From: Arenicola marina
Taxonomy: Eukaryota > Annelida > Polychaeta > Arenicolidae
Reading direction: 5' to 3'
DNA length: 64,000 bases
Assembly (NCBI GenBank): GCA_964019135.1
Contig: OZ025248.1
Coordinates: forward strand, 44,881,670-44,945,669
In this document: piece by piece, positions 43,141 to 55,002 of the stretch
How positions within the stretch are numbered: position 1 is the stretch's first letter
How the letters are laid out: every line of letters begins with the position of its first letter
Made by a program: the position numbers and the translations under genes
The notes under the pieces: generated by a model
The model's input: the letters and a program-made list of their open reading frames with translations, nothing else
What the model was told of the DNA's origin: nothing
Databases searched by the model: none

Positions 43141-46010
43141 AGAACGGACAATTATGTGTGTTTCGCAGACAATTCCATGATCTGTCTGATGATTGTTATA
43201 CTCTTTATCTTCCCGGCGCCTCACGGTGTGGGAATGTGAGCGGGGCTCAAATGTGTGGACGCTAAGCTCAAGAACATCATACTAAACGATGCCTTACACA
43301 TATCTTCTGTCGGCTTGTCCAAGAGACAATGCACTATACACATTTAAAATTATAACGTGTTGGAACGTGAAGACGTCTGAACATGAATGTATGCAATGGT
43401 TTTCCAACTGACGTCCCGGCGTCCGGACATGAAAACGTGATGGTTTCGGTGAAGACGCCGATACGTCCAGGCGTAGTCTGTCTTTAACATATATCAGCGT
43501 AACGGGGAGCCTCATGGCGTTAAGTAGTGCCAATCGAGCCCCTGACCCCCAACCCCCTACCACACACACACGACGTTTGTTCCTCGTTCTGTGGAAGCAG
43601 CAATATGCCTCATATACGTGATTCGAGCCCCGCCTGTGCAAAATGTTTGTGCAGGATAAAAGATCCCATGCTTTTCTTCGCAGATAGTCGCAAGGAGCGC
43701 CTCTATTCCGATATTGTCCCGATATTACCTACAGAGGTTATATCGTCTTCCTTAGCACAGACATCTGCCGTAATATGCGATCAGTTCCGTCCCATTTCAA
43801 CCCGATAGATCGGTCAAATAAACAAAACCAAAAAATGGGGTTGACATAAAGCAAGAACTGCTTGACCAGTCATGTAGTGAGACTACAGGGTACTAAATTA
43901 TTTAGGAAAGTGATGAGACAATGGCTATGTTGGGTCATCACATGGCGCTCGCTGGAGCGGAACTCACAGGAGACCGGGAAGAGAGAGGACCCAAGGACAG
44001 ACAGACAGGAGCAAGGCAAGAGGAATTGTCAAAGGGCAGTGACAGATCCAGTGGAGGTGAGGAGAGAAGGGGAGGCGATGAGGTGGGGGCGGGGACGATG
44101 CAAGTTCCCCTCTAATGAACCTCCCACCACCCGACTACCCTTATAAATTCCTAATGCCAAATCGACGAATTGAAAAAATATTAAGCCCCTCCCTCCCCTG
44201 ATTCCCCTCCCCTCCCTCCTCATCTCCCCACCCCTTGCCATTCGTGACCTGATAGCCTCATTTGTTTGCCGACAGATGGCCGCCAAGCCATGCTCCACCC
44301 TTCCATTGTTCCATTATAGGTCACGTACTACTAGTGACTCGGGAACAAAAAGAGACAGTTACAATGTATTACATGCATGGTTGCATATTAGCATCCTAGC
44401 TCGATTACCTCAATTGCATTATACCTTCATGTGCGCAAAAGTGGCCTAACAGGCAAATATTTCATTTATTTTGTCTCTTGTGACGTCACAATGTGATAAT
44501 AATGGTGTTTAGGGAAGAGGAAAGAATCTTTGGCAAAGAGGGTTTAGAGAAATCAAGGGAATATTTTCACAGATACGAAGACCAGCATTTTTTGGCGGAC
44601 AGGGAGACGAGAGGCAGAATGTACATCAAATGAACTCTAAATGAGACGGTCGGGGCAGCATTTCCTCACTGCGCCTCCGAGATGTTGACGATGGTATAAA
44701 ATAACAACTTCGTGATGGTAAAATGCCAAATGTTGACTATGGTCTAATGCTAACCATGTGTGATGGTCTGATCTCGGAGTCTCGTGCAATGGATTAACTT
44801 TATTAACAGTGGTCTGCGCTATGTAAGATTTATTTTGGTCTTGACAACAAATTCTGTTGATATTAAAACGTACATTTTTATTTATGTGATGAACAACTTT
44901 CTGGGTGCAATTTAGCGTTTCTTTTGCCGTCAACCTGGAAATATTCTATTTATCTACGTAATACACTTAAACAAGCAGATAATTTCCCAAACCTCCGGCT
45001 TTGCGCCAGTCATGCTGTTTCCAAGATGACTTTTATATTGATACAAAAATCAAAAAAGGAAAACACTTTATAAATGGCAACAAGAGTGCATGATTTTGGA
45101 ATTATTTAAACGAAAAATATTAAATATCAATACCGAACATCATACATTCGCAATGACGCCATGACCTCCCCCGTAACTTCATGCTCATACCCCGTTATTT
45201 CCATCTCGCATTCCATTTTTTCACCAGTCAGGTCCAAAAATGATACTAAAAGGTGAAATAGGGAGATGTGGTTACGTAGTGAGTAGATGTAGATCAAGGA
45301 TCACGAGAGGTTCGTCACCCCGCGGAGAAAGAGGCCCCCCCCCGTCCCTCTCTCCAGTTTGTCCCGTTCCCATCTAACCCCGTGTCTTTCGCACTGACTT
45401 CCTCCATTGTCTCCCGCGCCCCCTCCCTCTATAGTGCCTCTGGCACCCCCTCCCTCCAGTGTCTCCTCACAACCTCCACTCCCCTGATGCATTTCACACC
45501 CCGCACCCCCCCCCCCCCCCAACCTTCTCCAATGAGTCTCTCAGGGCCTCCGGTACCCCTTAGGCGTCTCCATGGTGAGGACGCCAGGGGGTCAGCAGGA
45601 ATCTCCATTTCGATATTATAACACCCGTCCCCAGACTACGATTAGAACGGCAAACTCTAAATTAGAAAATTCGTCAAAGATCGAGAAAGTAAGCTACAGC
45701 TGAGATCTTTGCGGCTGATGGCAGGGAACATACTAGGGCAAGAAAACATTCTTGTCGTTTTTCTTCTGACCGTAGTGTCATTTGCACGTCTGCTCGTTTT
45801 TCATGTATCCCTAATATAGCAGTATAGCAATTTTTGGTAATTTCGTCAAGCCATATATGGGGGACTGATGCTCCTGCCGCCGTGCTGGTCAACCTTTTTC
45901 CTACTTATCTTTGCGTCCTATCATTTGGACGTTGCTGTGCGTCATGTCATGGCGTCACCATGACGTCACTATGGCGTCATGACGTCATAGTTTGACAAAG
46001 GCCATTATGA
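43141..46010. other. Gene-free stretch
   Basis: No supported coding sequence. It contains CT-rich degenerate repeats (45385-45490, CCCCTCCCTCCAGTGTCTC type), a poly-C run near 45510, and the CRE cluster described separately. Small ORFs at 43527, 44029 and 45674 have no family resemblance that I can see. Confidence 0.45.
45938..45992. promoter_or_regulatory. CRE-like palindrome cluster
   Basis: ATGACGTCACTATGGCGTCA and ATGACGTCATAG sit next to CATGGCGTCACCATGACGTC, giving two full TGACGTCA and several half-sites in ~55 bp. Confidence 0.6.
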
Positions 46011-46057
46011 CAATAGCGCGAGTTAGCGGGGCGGGGCGTTAGGCAATTTTATTGACC
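46011..46057. repeat. Direct repeat outside the TIR element (left)
   Basis: CAATAGCGCGAGTTAGCGGG through TTAGGCAATTTTATTG recurs at 48376-48417 with a 5-bp length difference. The pair brackets the TIR element and ~380 bp to its left. Confidence 0.85.
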
Positions 46058-46863
46058 CTATTACTATTATTACGAGTTGAATCTAAATTTAAGGTGTCGA
46101 CTTGCCTCTGCTTCTTTGGTTTAATTTCCGCATGCAACGACCAAAGTAAAGCATTTTGGGACTGACTATCCGCAAATCGCAAACCTTTCCACATATAGTT
46201 GGCCAGTCGCCTTTTCATACCATATATTTCGTTGCCAAGAAACATGGCACGTGCAACTAGGCAACTAGGCATGTAAGCGGGCCATTTAAAGCTATACCTC
46301 CAATTCTTTTGTGCGTGACGTCATGTTTCATTGTTCTATGCAGTGTCGCTATGGCAACGATTGTCGTTTGCATGGGCAGCAGGGCGGTTTGGGTCAGAAT
46401 ACAGCATTTTAGCGGCCTCCAGATGTAATGCTGTTGTACTAGGGTAGATCCGTCGAATGTCGGCCGGGTGGGGCAATGTCGGCCGCTTTCAACCAAGTAT
46501 CATACAAAGCAAGATATCTTTTATAATAAAAGTTTAAGAGCAAAAACAAATGTGTTTTGTGTTCGTATTGTTTTATTGCCAACTGCAACAAACAGGGGAT
46601 TCGCCCAAGTACCCGTATGTTTACGTCAGGCGCGCGCGAAATTGGAATGTGAATACGTCACATACTTTGTCCTAATTTCGCGCCCAACTTGTTAAGGTCG
46701 TGTAGGTCACAGGGTGCATCAAAACATTGCGGTAAGTACACATTTAAATCATTAATAACTTAAATGTGGAAGTTTACATGGTAGATTTTGACCTATAACA
46801 CTTAATTAATAATATTTATATACATTTTTCAGGGATTAATAAGGGGAATATGTAATTATATAA

Positions 46864-46915
46864 GTGGCCGACTTTACCCCACCTGTATTGTTACAGGTGG
46901 GGTAAAGTCGGCCAC
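46864..46915. repeat. Perfect 24-bp hairpin inside the TIR element
   Basis: GTGGCCGACTTTACCCCACC TGTA, a TTGT loop, and the exact complement. The arm resembles the element's own subterminal word (GGGGCAATGTCGGCC), so it may be a nested minimal foldback copy. Confidence 0.9.
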
Positions 46916-47205
46916 ACCCATGTTGGCTATCAATCAAATGGCTAGACATACTAATTACCGGATGGTATGAATATTATACTTGTTGAAAATATTTAATAGA
47001 CTAAAGTTGAATAAGTGGTGTCTAATTAAATTAACTAAAACTTAAACTAAGCTTATTTATCGCTAAATATTTCATTTATGCTGGTTTCCACATAGACCTA
47101 AGCCTAAGTCCTGCAAGTTATATCTGAAAATATAACACATCTGAACTAGATGACTGGAAGAATTGCCTATAATTCTAATGTGTTACATAAATATCATCTT
47201 CTAGG

Positions 47206-47630
47206 TTGCCTGCCGCAACGTAACTGCGCATTTGTTGCGAAGAGAATATGTGGGGGCTCGTATTTCATCCAGGGTGTCTGACATCTACGTCAATGAGAAG
47301 ATGGAGGACGTCATTAAGGATTGCCCTGGTGGCGGATGTCAATTTCACATGTTACAGTTGATGCTGATTAGGACACAATCAACTGATTGCAAAACATTTG
47401 AGGAGGCAGTATTTGCTTATCATGCCAGATACATCCTTTACTATGTGCTCGCAACTAAATATAATTTAAGTGACAAAATCTTTGCCTACGTTCCTCAAGT
47501 AGCCAACGATTTTGTTACAGTTACTGATGAGTTTGTCACTTGTAAAAATTTGGTGACTGAATCCTGGTTCAAAGGACTCAAATTTCTCCTAAATGAATAC
47601 GATCACATCTTCCATAACTATTACTTTTAA
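47206..47630 (+). CDS. Unidentified 141-codon exon in the TIR element
   Basis: The acceptor CATCTTCTAG ends at 47205. The open frame starts VACRNVTAHLLRREYVGARI and ends NEYDHIFHNYYF-TAA. The composition looks like a real globular protein, with charged helices and Cys at several positions, rather than a chance ORF. The first internal start codon used by an ORF caller is the TTG at 47232. Upstream exons may exist but were not recognised. I cannot assign a function; it may be the element's own protein or a captured host exon. Confidence 0.55.
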
Positions 47631-48375
47631 CCACTACAAGCTGTCGGCAATACCAGGCCTCACTTATAAAAAAATAATTATAGTGTGAATTCTTGCGTAC
47701 ATTACTTTTGGCAATATATGTTAATCAGCTCTATATTGTTACATTTTGTGCAAAGAAATGACTATATTGTACTTGTAGTTCACATATGCCTCCACATCAA
47801 ATACTTGATTGAATCACCCAGAAATTGTTTCTGTTATGTTACGAGTCATTATTATTTGGCAGGAGTGGATTTATAAAACAAGGTATAATATCAATCTTCA
47901 AAAGATTGTGATAATATTTGTGTACATATGCTGAACCTTGCGATGAGCATGCATCATTATAAATGCAAGTGTCCTGTTGCATTAGCTCATGATTACTATT
48001 AATTGAATCATTATTGTATTTACTATTATTGATTTTATTATTATTATTGCAATATGAGCCTTATGTGGGCCTCTCTATATGCCTTTTTTTTTAAATAAAG
48101 GGGGTGGTCGACATTGCCCCAACTTCTGACGGCATTACCCCACTCATGGTTTATCACATACATGCGCCGATTTCTGTATTTAGAATAAATAAAAATGACG
48201 TAAAAACAGATATCTGGGTCAATAAAGGTCTCCCCCGGCACAGAGGCTTATTTTTTTCCAGTTGCCACAGTGATTTGCCTTCAGAGACTTCTCAAACTGG
48301 GACTGGTGAAAAAAGGTGGCCGACATTCGACGGATGTACCCTAGTTAACATGACCACCAACTCGTAATAATATAA

Positions 48376-48417
48376 CAATAGCGCGAGTTAGCGGGGCGTT
48401 AGGCAATTTTATTGGCC
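48376..48417. repeat. Direct repeat outside the TIR element (right)
   Basis: Partner of 46011-46057. Confidence 0.85.
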
Positions 48418-48470
48418 CGACATCAAGCTATAGCAGCCCGCCAACTTTTATTATCGGCCCGTATCATGTA

Positions 48471-49035
48471 TCATGTAGAAGCGCCCGACTAGGACCGTAT
48501 GCACAAACAGTGTAAACCTCGCTGGAACCAAAGTGCGTTACAAGGCGTTTTACGGTGTAACCTCGAAGACGATAAACCATTGTATTTTTGCGTGCAACAG
48601 CAGCATGGTTGGTAACCACCAGAATGGGTTAACGTTAATTTGTAAATGTAGCTTTTGGTAATATGTTCAGTTAATAGAGCCAAAACCAAACTATGCCATG
48701 AAACAAGCATTACTGAAGGACCATCAAAACAGCGTTATTTGTGTCTGTAGAACAGGTAATTCATCGTTGTAATGTACTAGCTGTACACTAAGGAAATCAT
48801 ATTAGTCTAAAATAGCAACACATCACCTGCATGCAAAGCCCTGGAAAAGAGAATTCACGGCTTTGTCAGTTCGAGAACTGTTTTACTACTTTTATTTCAC
48901 AAAAAAGGAAGATCAAGTATTAGACGACAGAGTATTTACTCAGGAAGGCGGGAACACATTCAGCATATTTATAAAAAAAAAACATAAACCAGGAAGGTTC
49001 TCGACACATCTCCGCGTCCAGAAGATATCAAGAAC
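48471..49035 (+). pseudogene. Second-family module M1 (decayed coding segment)
   Basis: Nearly the same sequence as 61601-62130. The frame from about 48863 reads ELFYYFYFTKKEDQVLDDRV and FTQEGGNTFSIF, resembling the more distant 63340-63470 segment at the protein level (DRLLEDTIFNEDGGSNFF). Frames shift between copies because of indels in A runs, so no copy is a convincing intact gene. It runs directly into the promoter of copy 2. Confidence 0.55.
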
Positions 49036-49140
49036 GACACCAGCAGGGATTACCAACCGACTACAACAACAGTTTCAAGTGCCGGATCTATTAACCGACC
49101 GACCCCCTGACAGTTAATATGCGAGCAGTTCTAAAGTGGC

Positions 49141-49148
49141 TATATAAG
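49141..49148 (+). promoter_or_regulatory. TATA box of copy 2
   Basis: GGCTATATAAGGACCGGGCA with the same upstream conserved block as copy 1. Confidence 0.7.
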
Positions 49149-49198
49149 GACCGGGCAGTAACAACTTAGCGTTCGACAACTAATTCATCATTTTGACC

Positions 49199-49231
49199 AT
49201 GCTGACCGTCGATCCAGGCAGTCGCTGCTAG
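49199..49231 (+). other. Conserved uORF in the copy 2 leader
   Basis: MLTVDPGSRC then TAG; the leader donor is at 49237 (GTACGT). Confidence 0.6.
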
Positions 49232-50206
49232 ACTAGGTACGTCACTGTGTAATCTTTGATATAGTCTTTTTTATCAATTGCTTCTGTTTTTATATCAACG
49301 GGAATCGTACGACCAGCCTGTTATAAACTTACGTTATTGAATATTAATTGCAGCTATTTTCCGCGATGGCTACATCGAGTCTGATTGGGCTTGGGCCGGA
49401 ATTAGACTACGTACTGCATCGAGAACTACTCAAAAACTAAGAATTCTTAAATCAGGTATGTAAGTGGCATTTTGTTCATGCTATTTCATATATCACATTT
49501 CAAACGTAGCAATTCTTGTACATTGATATATTTGAGGTATCAATTTGATATTTTAATTACAGGAGTAGTTCCGTGTATGCTATCATGAAGAACGAGCGAC
49601 CTCTGCTGGGAGAGTGCATTGTTTTAGGTATGCGGTCGCCAGGTGGCGTATCAATGTTACATGCATAGAGGGAACATTAACATTGGCTTTAAATTGGCGA
49701 CGTGGCAAACCTGCCAGATAAGGTGCGTTTTGCAGGATAGCTTACCGTAAGTTGGAAAGTAGGTGCACTGTCTGTGTCACAGATCTGTGTGTGGTTTGCC
49801 TGTTTTCCACACCGTCGTAGGGATGCTGAGCAGGCGCTATGAATGGATAATTGTTGCACTATCAGACCATACCAAGGTCAAAATAAAGATGTATGGCTTG
49901 TACTAAGGATGTGGTCCATGTTAGCTAAAGTCCACTATAGTGATGTGAGCAATAGTTTGTGAGGAATTAGCTCCTTCTGCTGGCAGAGTGTAGGTAGTCG
50001 TCATGCACATCAAACTGATCTTGGCGCCGGTGTGCCGGGGGCTGCGTACGCAGCCATATCAGAGATGGCAAAGTCTGCCTAGCTATTAGTGCTTAATGAT
50101 ATAACTCTCTATAATATTAGGTTTCGCAGAATCAACGGCCTAGACCCAGGATTGTGTTATTACTAACAACAATATAGATCTGTATAGACCCTGTATCCCC
50201 AGTGTA

Positions 50207-51947
50207 GGGGAACATGGGGCAATATGACCAATCGTGGTCAAATGGCCCACCCCAATACCGCGCAATTGCGGTGCTGCCACCTGTATTGAAGCGTTTTATA
50301 TTTGTTCCTGTTTGCTACGTGATACCTTAACAAATCTACATGGACGCTGAAGCAGACAGCTGACCTTCTTTACCGAGGTAAAAGATTCTGGGCTGTTGCT
50401 ATCTATGGTAAACACTGGAAGAAAGTAGAGCTCAGTGGATACTAGTTTGGGGGAAAATTTTGATAAATTAACACGATCAAAGATAAGTCCAAGTCAAGCC
50501 CCAAACGTAATTCAGATGCGGAATATGCTGCGAAATATTTTTCATACAGCGGTAAAATGTTTAGGTTACTAACAGGGGCAAAAGCTGCTTGGGGCAAAAT
50601 GACCCAGTGGGCCGTTTTACCCACATCCAATTCAATATGTATACTCTAACAGAAACGATTATCTTTAGCAAACTGGATGATATGTCCACTGAATCGGAAC
50701 ATCTTTGATGATCACGAATATGCTTGAAGAAGAAAACGATGTGCGTCACAGGGTGCTTGAAAAAAGGAGAGTTATGCGCCCCTGGGAGCCGGAAGCGTTG
50801 ATTGAGGCAGTGATGAAAAAGATACCCCTATAGAGCGGACATTTTTTATGATGAAAAAGATACCCATATAGAGCGGACATTTATGATGAAGATACCCATA
50901 TAGAGCGAATATTTTAAGACTTGCAATCGTGGGGAGGGGGGGGGGCAGTGGCGGATCTAGGGGGGGGGTATTCAGAGAGCACCCCCCCTTGAGAAACTGA
51001 ACATACATGTACACTGTTAAAGTCGGGTTCTCGAAGCCCAAGGCCCTCCCTCCGGTCGCAAGTCTTCAGAGCAGGCTCCCCCCCGGTCGCAAGGCTTCAG
51101 AGTAGGCTCCCCCCCGGTCGCAAGTGTTCAGAAAGCAACAGCCCCCTTGGGAACCTGCACATACACTGTTAAAGTCGGCTTCTCCAAGCACGCCCCCCCC
51201 CCCCCCCCCCCGGTCGGTCGCAAGTCTTCAGAGCAGCCCCCCGCCCGGTCGCAAGTTTTTTTCAGAGCGCACAACCCTCGGTTGGAATTTTTCAGAGAGC
51301 AACCCCCCCCTTGGCAAATTCCTAGATCTGCCCCTGGGGCGGGGGGTGGGAGGGCTTTGAAAATGTGCGTTCATAGAGCGGATTTTGGCGGTGAAAAGGC
51401 TGTACCCTGGAACCCCCCAAACCCAGCAATGTATTATTTAGCCCTCCTCCTTAAATCCGGGAGGCCGGTTTTAGAGTCGGATCCAGATATGCTGGATAGC
51501 AGGTTCGCATAAAACTTGAGATCCGCGCCTCAGATGGCCTAAATTTGGCACTGAAAATGGCAAAAAGTGGGGGAAGGGGGTGTCGCCCCCGCCCGATCCG
51601 CCTCTGCTGACGTAAACGTTATTTGTAATTTCTGTGTGTTATCCTTTTGGGTTAAACTGTTCCAGAGAGTTAGGAGTTGGCCTTCTTAGGCTGTTCAGTT
51701 CACTCATTAACATGCTGAAATAATGTGCTGACCATTTTACCCCATTAGGGGGCAAAATGACCCCCTGTGACATAAAACATGTTTTTTGTGCTAGTAAAAA
51801 TTTTGTTCGTGTCACTCGCATGTATCCAAGTTATGTTATTCACAATACTACTGTTGTCAGTTTACCAAAATTTGGCTCTTTTTATACATGCACTGCTTGT
51901 CCTCCAAAAAATACAAATAAAGGTGGTCATTTTGCCCCATGTTCCCC
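50207..51947. mobile_element. TA-flanked TIR element in copy 2 (GGGGAACATGGGGCAA ends)
   Basis: The ends GGGGAACATGGGGCAATATGACC and GGTCATTTTGCCCCATGTTC + CCC are inverted repeats, with TA at 50205-50206 and 51948-51949. Copies 1 and 3 have the uninterrupted site (GTATATCTCGACTC or GTATATCTTGACTC), which shows the boundaries directly. No long ORF, so it is non-autonomous. It contains a nested element and the dispersed GATACCCCTATAGAG repeat. Confidence 0.88.
50946..51336. mobile_element. Nested TIR element with CAGTGGCGGATCTAG ends (hAT-like)
   Basis: CAGTGGCGGATCTAG at the left and CCTAGATCTGCCCCTG at the right are imperfect inverses. This terminus type is common in hAT-like elements. The interior is C-rich with four to five CCCGGTCGCAAGTCTTCAGA units. 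The low-complexity G/C flanks hide any 8-bp duplication. Confidence 0.6.
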
Positions 51948-52839
51948 TATATCTCGACTCCTGGTAGCCTCTACCAGTGTAGCCCCTCTTGCATTTTTCC
52001 TGTTCACATTTGCTTTCCCACACTCAGGGCTGCTCCAGTTTATGCATATAGGGCTCCTGAATAGCCCTGCGACAATCCATCACTACACATCGGGTATCTG
52101 GGCCATTGTCCATCGATCATTTGTGCCCGTGATAGTTACTGAGTACTATTTTTTACAGGGTCCCATCTACACTGGAAAGAGCGGGAAGTATTTGCCATAT
52201 GAGGAAGAAAGCAGGCTAAAGTCGGGAATGACAAAAAAGGTACAATTACAGCTAGATAGCGGTAAAACAAGGTAGCTTTTATTGAACTAAACTGGTTCTG
52301 AATTATCGTTAGTAACTGATAGTGCTCTCGTGGCCATGGAAAGAAATGTTGTTTAGATTGTAAAGTTCTGTAACTTACTAGAGATGCTTGATACATAGGT
52401 TGACAGACTGGACCTCCATATTAAATCTATTACTTTTTCTGTTGTATATATTTCTAATGTGATACTATTTTCCAGGGGGTTATCAAGCGAGACTCCAGAG
52501 CACACAGCTCCCGGTCCAGCCTACGGAAGCTGTTCGGGTGCTTGTAGAGGGTTCGGTCATCTTCACCGTCGTTCATTAGATGCCCAATGCATATCTTTGC
52601 CCGTTGTATATATTTCTAATGTGACACTATTTTCCATGGATTCACCAGGCGAGGGGAGTGTGAAGACCCCAGAGCTCACAACGCCAGGGCAACCCTTCGA
52701 AAGCTATTCGGGAGGTGTTCGATACAAGTATTACTGAAGGACCATCCAAAAAGTGTTTTTGTGTCTGTAGAACAGGTATTCATTGTTGTAATGTACTATA
52801 AGGAAATCATACTAGTATACAATAGCAACACATCACCTG

Positions 52840-55002
52840 GATGACCGATCCATCCTCGCCAGTATTTGAGACGATAAAAACTAACTTAAAAACTTACAAC
52901 AGGATCCTTAAGAGAAATATCTACCTTGCCAAACGTGTCCAAAAACAAAAAACTGCTTCCCAAATATATCCGTATCCATAATGAGGAAAACTCAGATCGC
53001 TTGGTCATTTGCGAAAAATTTAACTCCTTCTTTTTACAAGCGGGTCCAAATCTAGTTAAAAACTAATCAACGTCAATCAAGTTTTATGACTATATGAAAT
53101 CAAAAACGTTTAAATTTTCTCTTGTATCTGAGAGGACCGTTACAGAAGTTCTTGATAACTTAAAACCTAAAGGTATTTGTGGCGTTGACTCAATCTCTGT
53201 TAACCTTCTTAAGAAAATTAAGAATGAGATAGTGGAACCCCTTACTCTATTGATTAACCAAACTTTGTCGACAGGTATCTTTTCTAAAAAATTAAAAGTA
53301 GCAAAGGTAGTGCCAGTTTATAAAAAGGGTGACATAAATGATCTTAACAACTACCACCCTATATCTCTCTTACCGGCAATATCAAAGGTATTCGAAAAGA
53401 TTGTCGCCACTCAACTTTATAAGTATTTTGAAGTCAATAAACTATGCGCAGCCAGTCAGTACGGCTTTCGAACTAAGCACTCCACTGAACTCGCTATTCT
53501 TGAAGTGGTGGACCGCACAATAAGTTCCATGGACAGGAATGAATCTCCTGTAAATATTTACCTGGACCTATCAAAAGCGTTCGATACCATAGACCATGGT
53601 ATTCTCATAAATAAACTTATTATGGAGTAAATGGAGTTGCACTCGACCTATTCAAGAACTACCTTTCGGAGAGAAAACAGTTTGTCAGTCTTGATGATGT
53701 AACATCTTATCCTTGTGATGTCACAACTGGCGTCCCACAGGGATCTATCCTTGGGCCATTGCTCTTTATCATTTATATTAACGACATAGAGTGTGCTAGT
53801 GCTTTTTTAAAATTCATAATATATGCAGATGATACCACTCTTTTTTTCTCCTTAACTCCCTCCACAAGCGACTCCTCATTCTCTGTTATTAATGCGGAAC
53901 TGGCTAAAATACATGAATGGTTGTCTGCTAATAAACTTGTGTTAAACGTACAGAAGTCGAAATTTATTATTTTCCATACCGCACAACGACGGATTGTGCC
54001 TCCTACCATTAGAATTGATAATGTGGTACTTAAATGTGTCGACGAATTTAACTTTCTTGGCATTACCATCCATAAACATCTGAAATGGCACAGCCATGTG
54101 GATACAATTTCAAAGAAGATCTCCAAGGCCATTGGCATTATGTCTAGACTAAAACAAATAGTACCACAACATGTATTGCAGATTTTATATAATTCGCTTA
54201 TCTTACCTCACTTAACATATGGGATTCTATTTCGGGGATATGAAGATCAAAGACTGCTTCACCTGCAAAAAAAAGCCCTCCGAATAATAACACTAAGTAA
54301 ATATAATGCACATACTGAACCATTATTTAAAGAACTCCGTTGCCTGAAGTTGCCTGATATCCACAGGATCCAGACATTAAAATTTTATTATAAACTAAAG
54401 AAGGGTATTCTGCCTCACTACTTTTCTGAACTACCGCTTTACCAACACTTTCAAGTAGATGATCATGACACCAGATATAAATCCTATGTATACACTACAC
54501 GAATCAGCCATATCTTTGCTCAAAAATGTATTCGACACAGTCTGGTCTATGCAATAAACAATGAACCTGCTTGCATCCTTTCCAAAATAGACAGTCATAG
54601 CCTCGATGGATTTTCTAAGTATGTTAAAGTTCTTACTCTCGATAAATATAAATATATGTGTTCCATCCAAGATTGTTACATTTGTCTTAATTAACTCGCT
54701 GCACAAGTGTTGTATTTGTTCATGTGTATGTATGTGTGTCTGCGCTTTCAGTTGTCGCCTTTGTATACGTGTAAGTGTGGGGGGGATAAGGGTTGTAAAG
54801 CTCTCTTGCCATAATCATTATATTGTATATTAATTGACGCATGTACGTTCTTGTCTTAAGTAATACTATGATTTTTGTGGGTGGCCCACGCGACAGCGAC
54901 AATATGTCTTAGCGTGGGTCTCCTAGCCTGATAAGTTTTATGAATGTATTTATGTATGATCGAGTTGTTATTTTGGTTGAATAAACGCAATTGAATCTAA
55001 AA
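52840..55002 (+). mobile_element. 5'-truncated LINE (Jockey/CR1-like group)
   Basis: It is inserted in the sequence CACCTG|CATGCAAAG, which is intact at 48829, 60985 and 61950. It encodes the 3' part of a reverse transcriptase and ends with TTGAATAAACGCAATTGAAT, a typical non-LTR tail. The endonuclease part is missing. It splits module M2 of the second family. Confidence 0.9.
53094..54694 (+). pseudogene. LINE reverse transcriptase fragment with frameshift
   Basis: First frame (53094-53630): VVPVYKKGDINDLNNYHPIS and the RT A motif YLDLSKAFDTIDH. A frameshift near 53625 moves the reading into another frame, which holds GVPQGSILGPLLFIIYIND (motif B) and YADDTTLFF (motif C, catalytic Asp pair). 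It runs to a stop at 54692-54694 through a thumb/C-terminal region with LGITIHKHLKWHSHVDTI. Catalytic residues are present, but the shift and truncation make it inactive. Confidence 0.9.

Larger units (their letters stand above)
46438..48345 (+). mobile_element. TIR element with CGTCGAATGTCGGCC ends carrying an unidentified ORF
   Basis: The left end ACTAGGGTAGATCCGTCGAA (46438) is the inverse of the right end (48326-48345) with one mismatch, and the match continues into TGTCGGCC. Subterminal GTGGGGCAATGTCGGCC (left) and GTCGACATTGCCCC (right, 48111-48125) also mirror each other. A TA at the borders suggests a TA target, but the exact duplication is unclear. Inside are a perfect hairpin (46864-46915) and an open exon (47206-47630). 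The superfamily is unknown to me. Confidence 0.7.
49366..52547 (+). pseudogene. Unrecognised small-protein family, copy 2 (nonsense in the first coding exon)
   Basis: The exons are 49366-49455, 52159-52239 and 52476-52547. The first has TAA at 49438-49440 where the other copies have a Tyr codon, so it stops after 24 residues. Exon 2 (GPIYTGKSGKYLPYEEESRL plus KSGMTKK) and exon 3 (GVIKRDSRAHSSRSSLRKLF then GCL, TAG) are open, with intact splice sites. The long intron holds the TA-flanked TIR element at 50207-51947. A diverged extra copy of exon 3 lies at 52630-52735. Confidence 0.7.

Noticed and set aside
43527..43808. 93-codon plus-strand ORF downstream of the promoter-like cluster
   Set aside because: No recognisable domain, no splice signals in register, and composition typical of chance ORFs.
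45674..46272. Two minus-strand ORFs (72 and 77 codons)
   Set aside because: Some protein-like stretches, but no family resemblance, splice evidence or paralog in the window to support them.
52630..52735. Separate short ORF (MDSPGEGSVKTP start) after copy 2, also near 60785
   Set aside because: The DNA is a diverged duplicate of the family's terminal exon, so the ATG frame is probably incidental.
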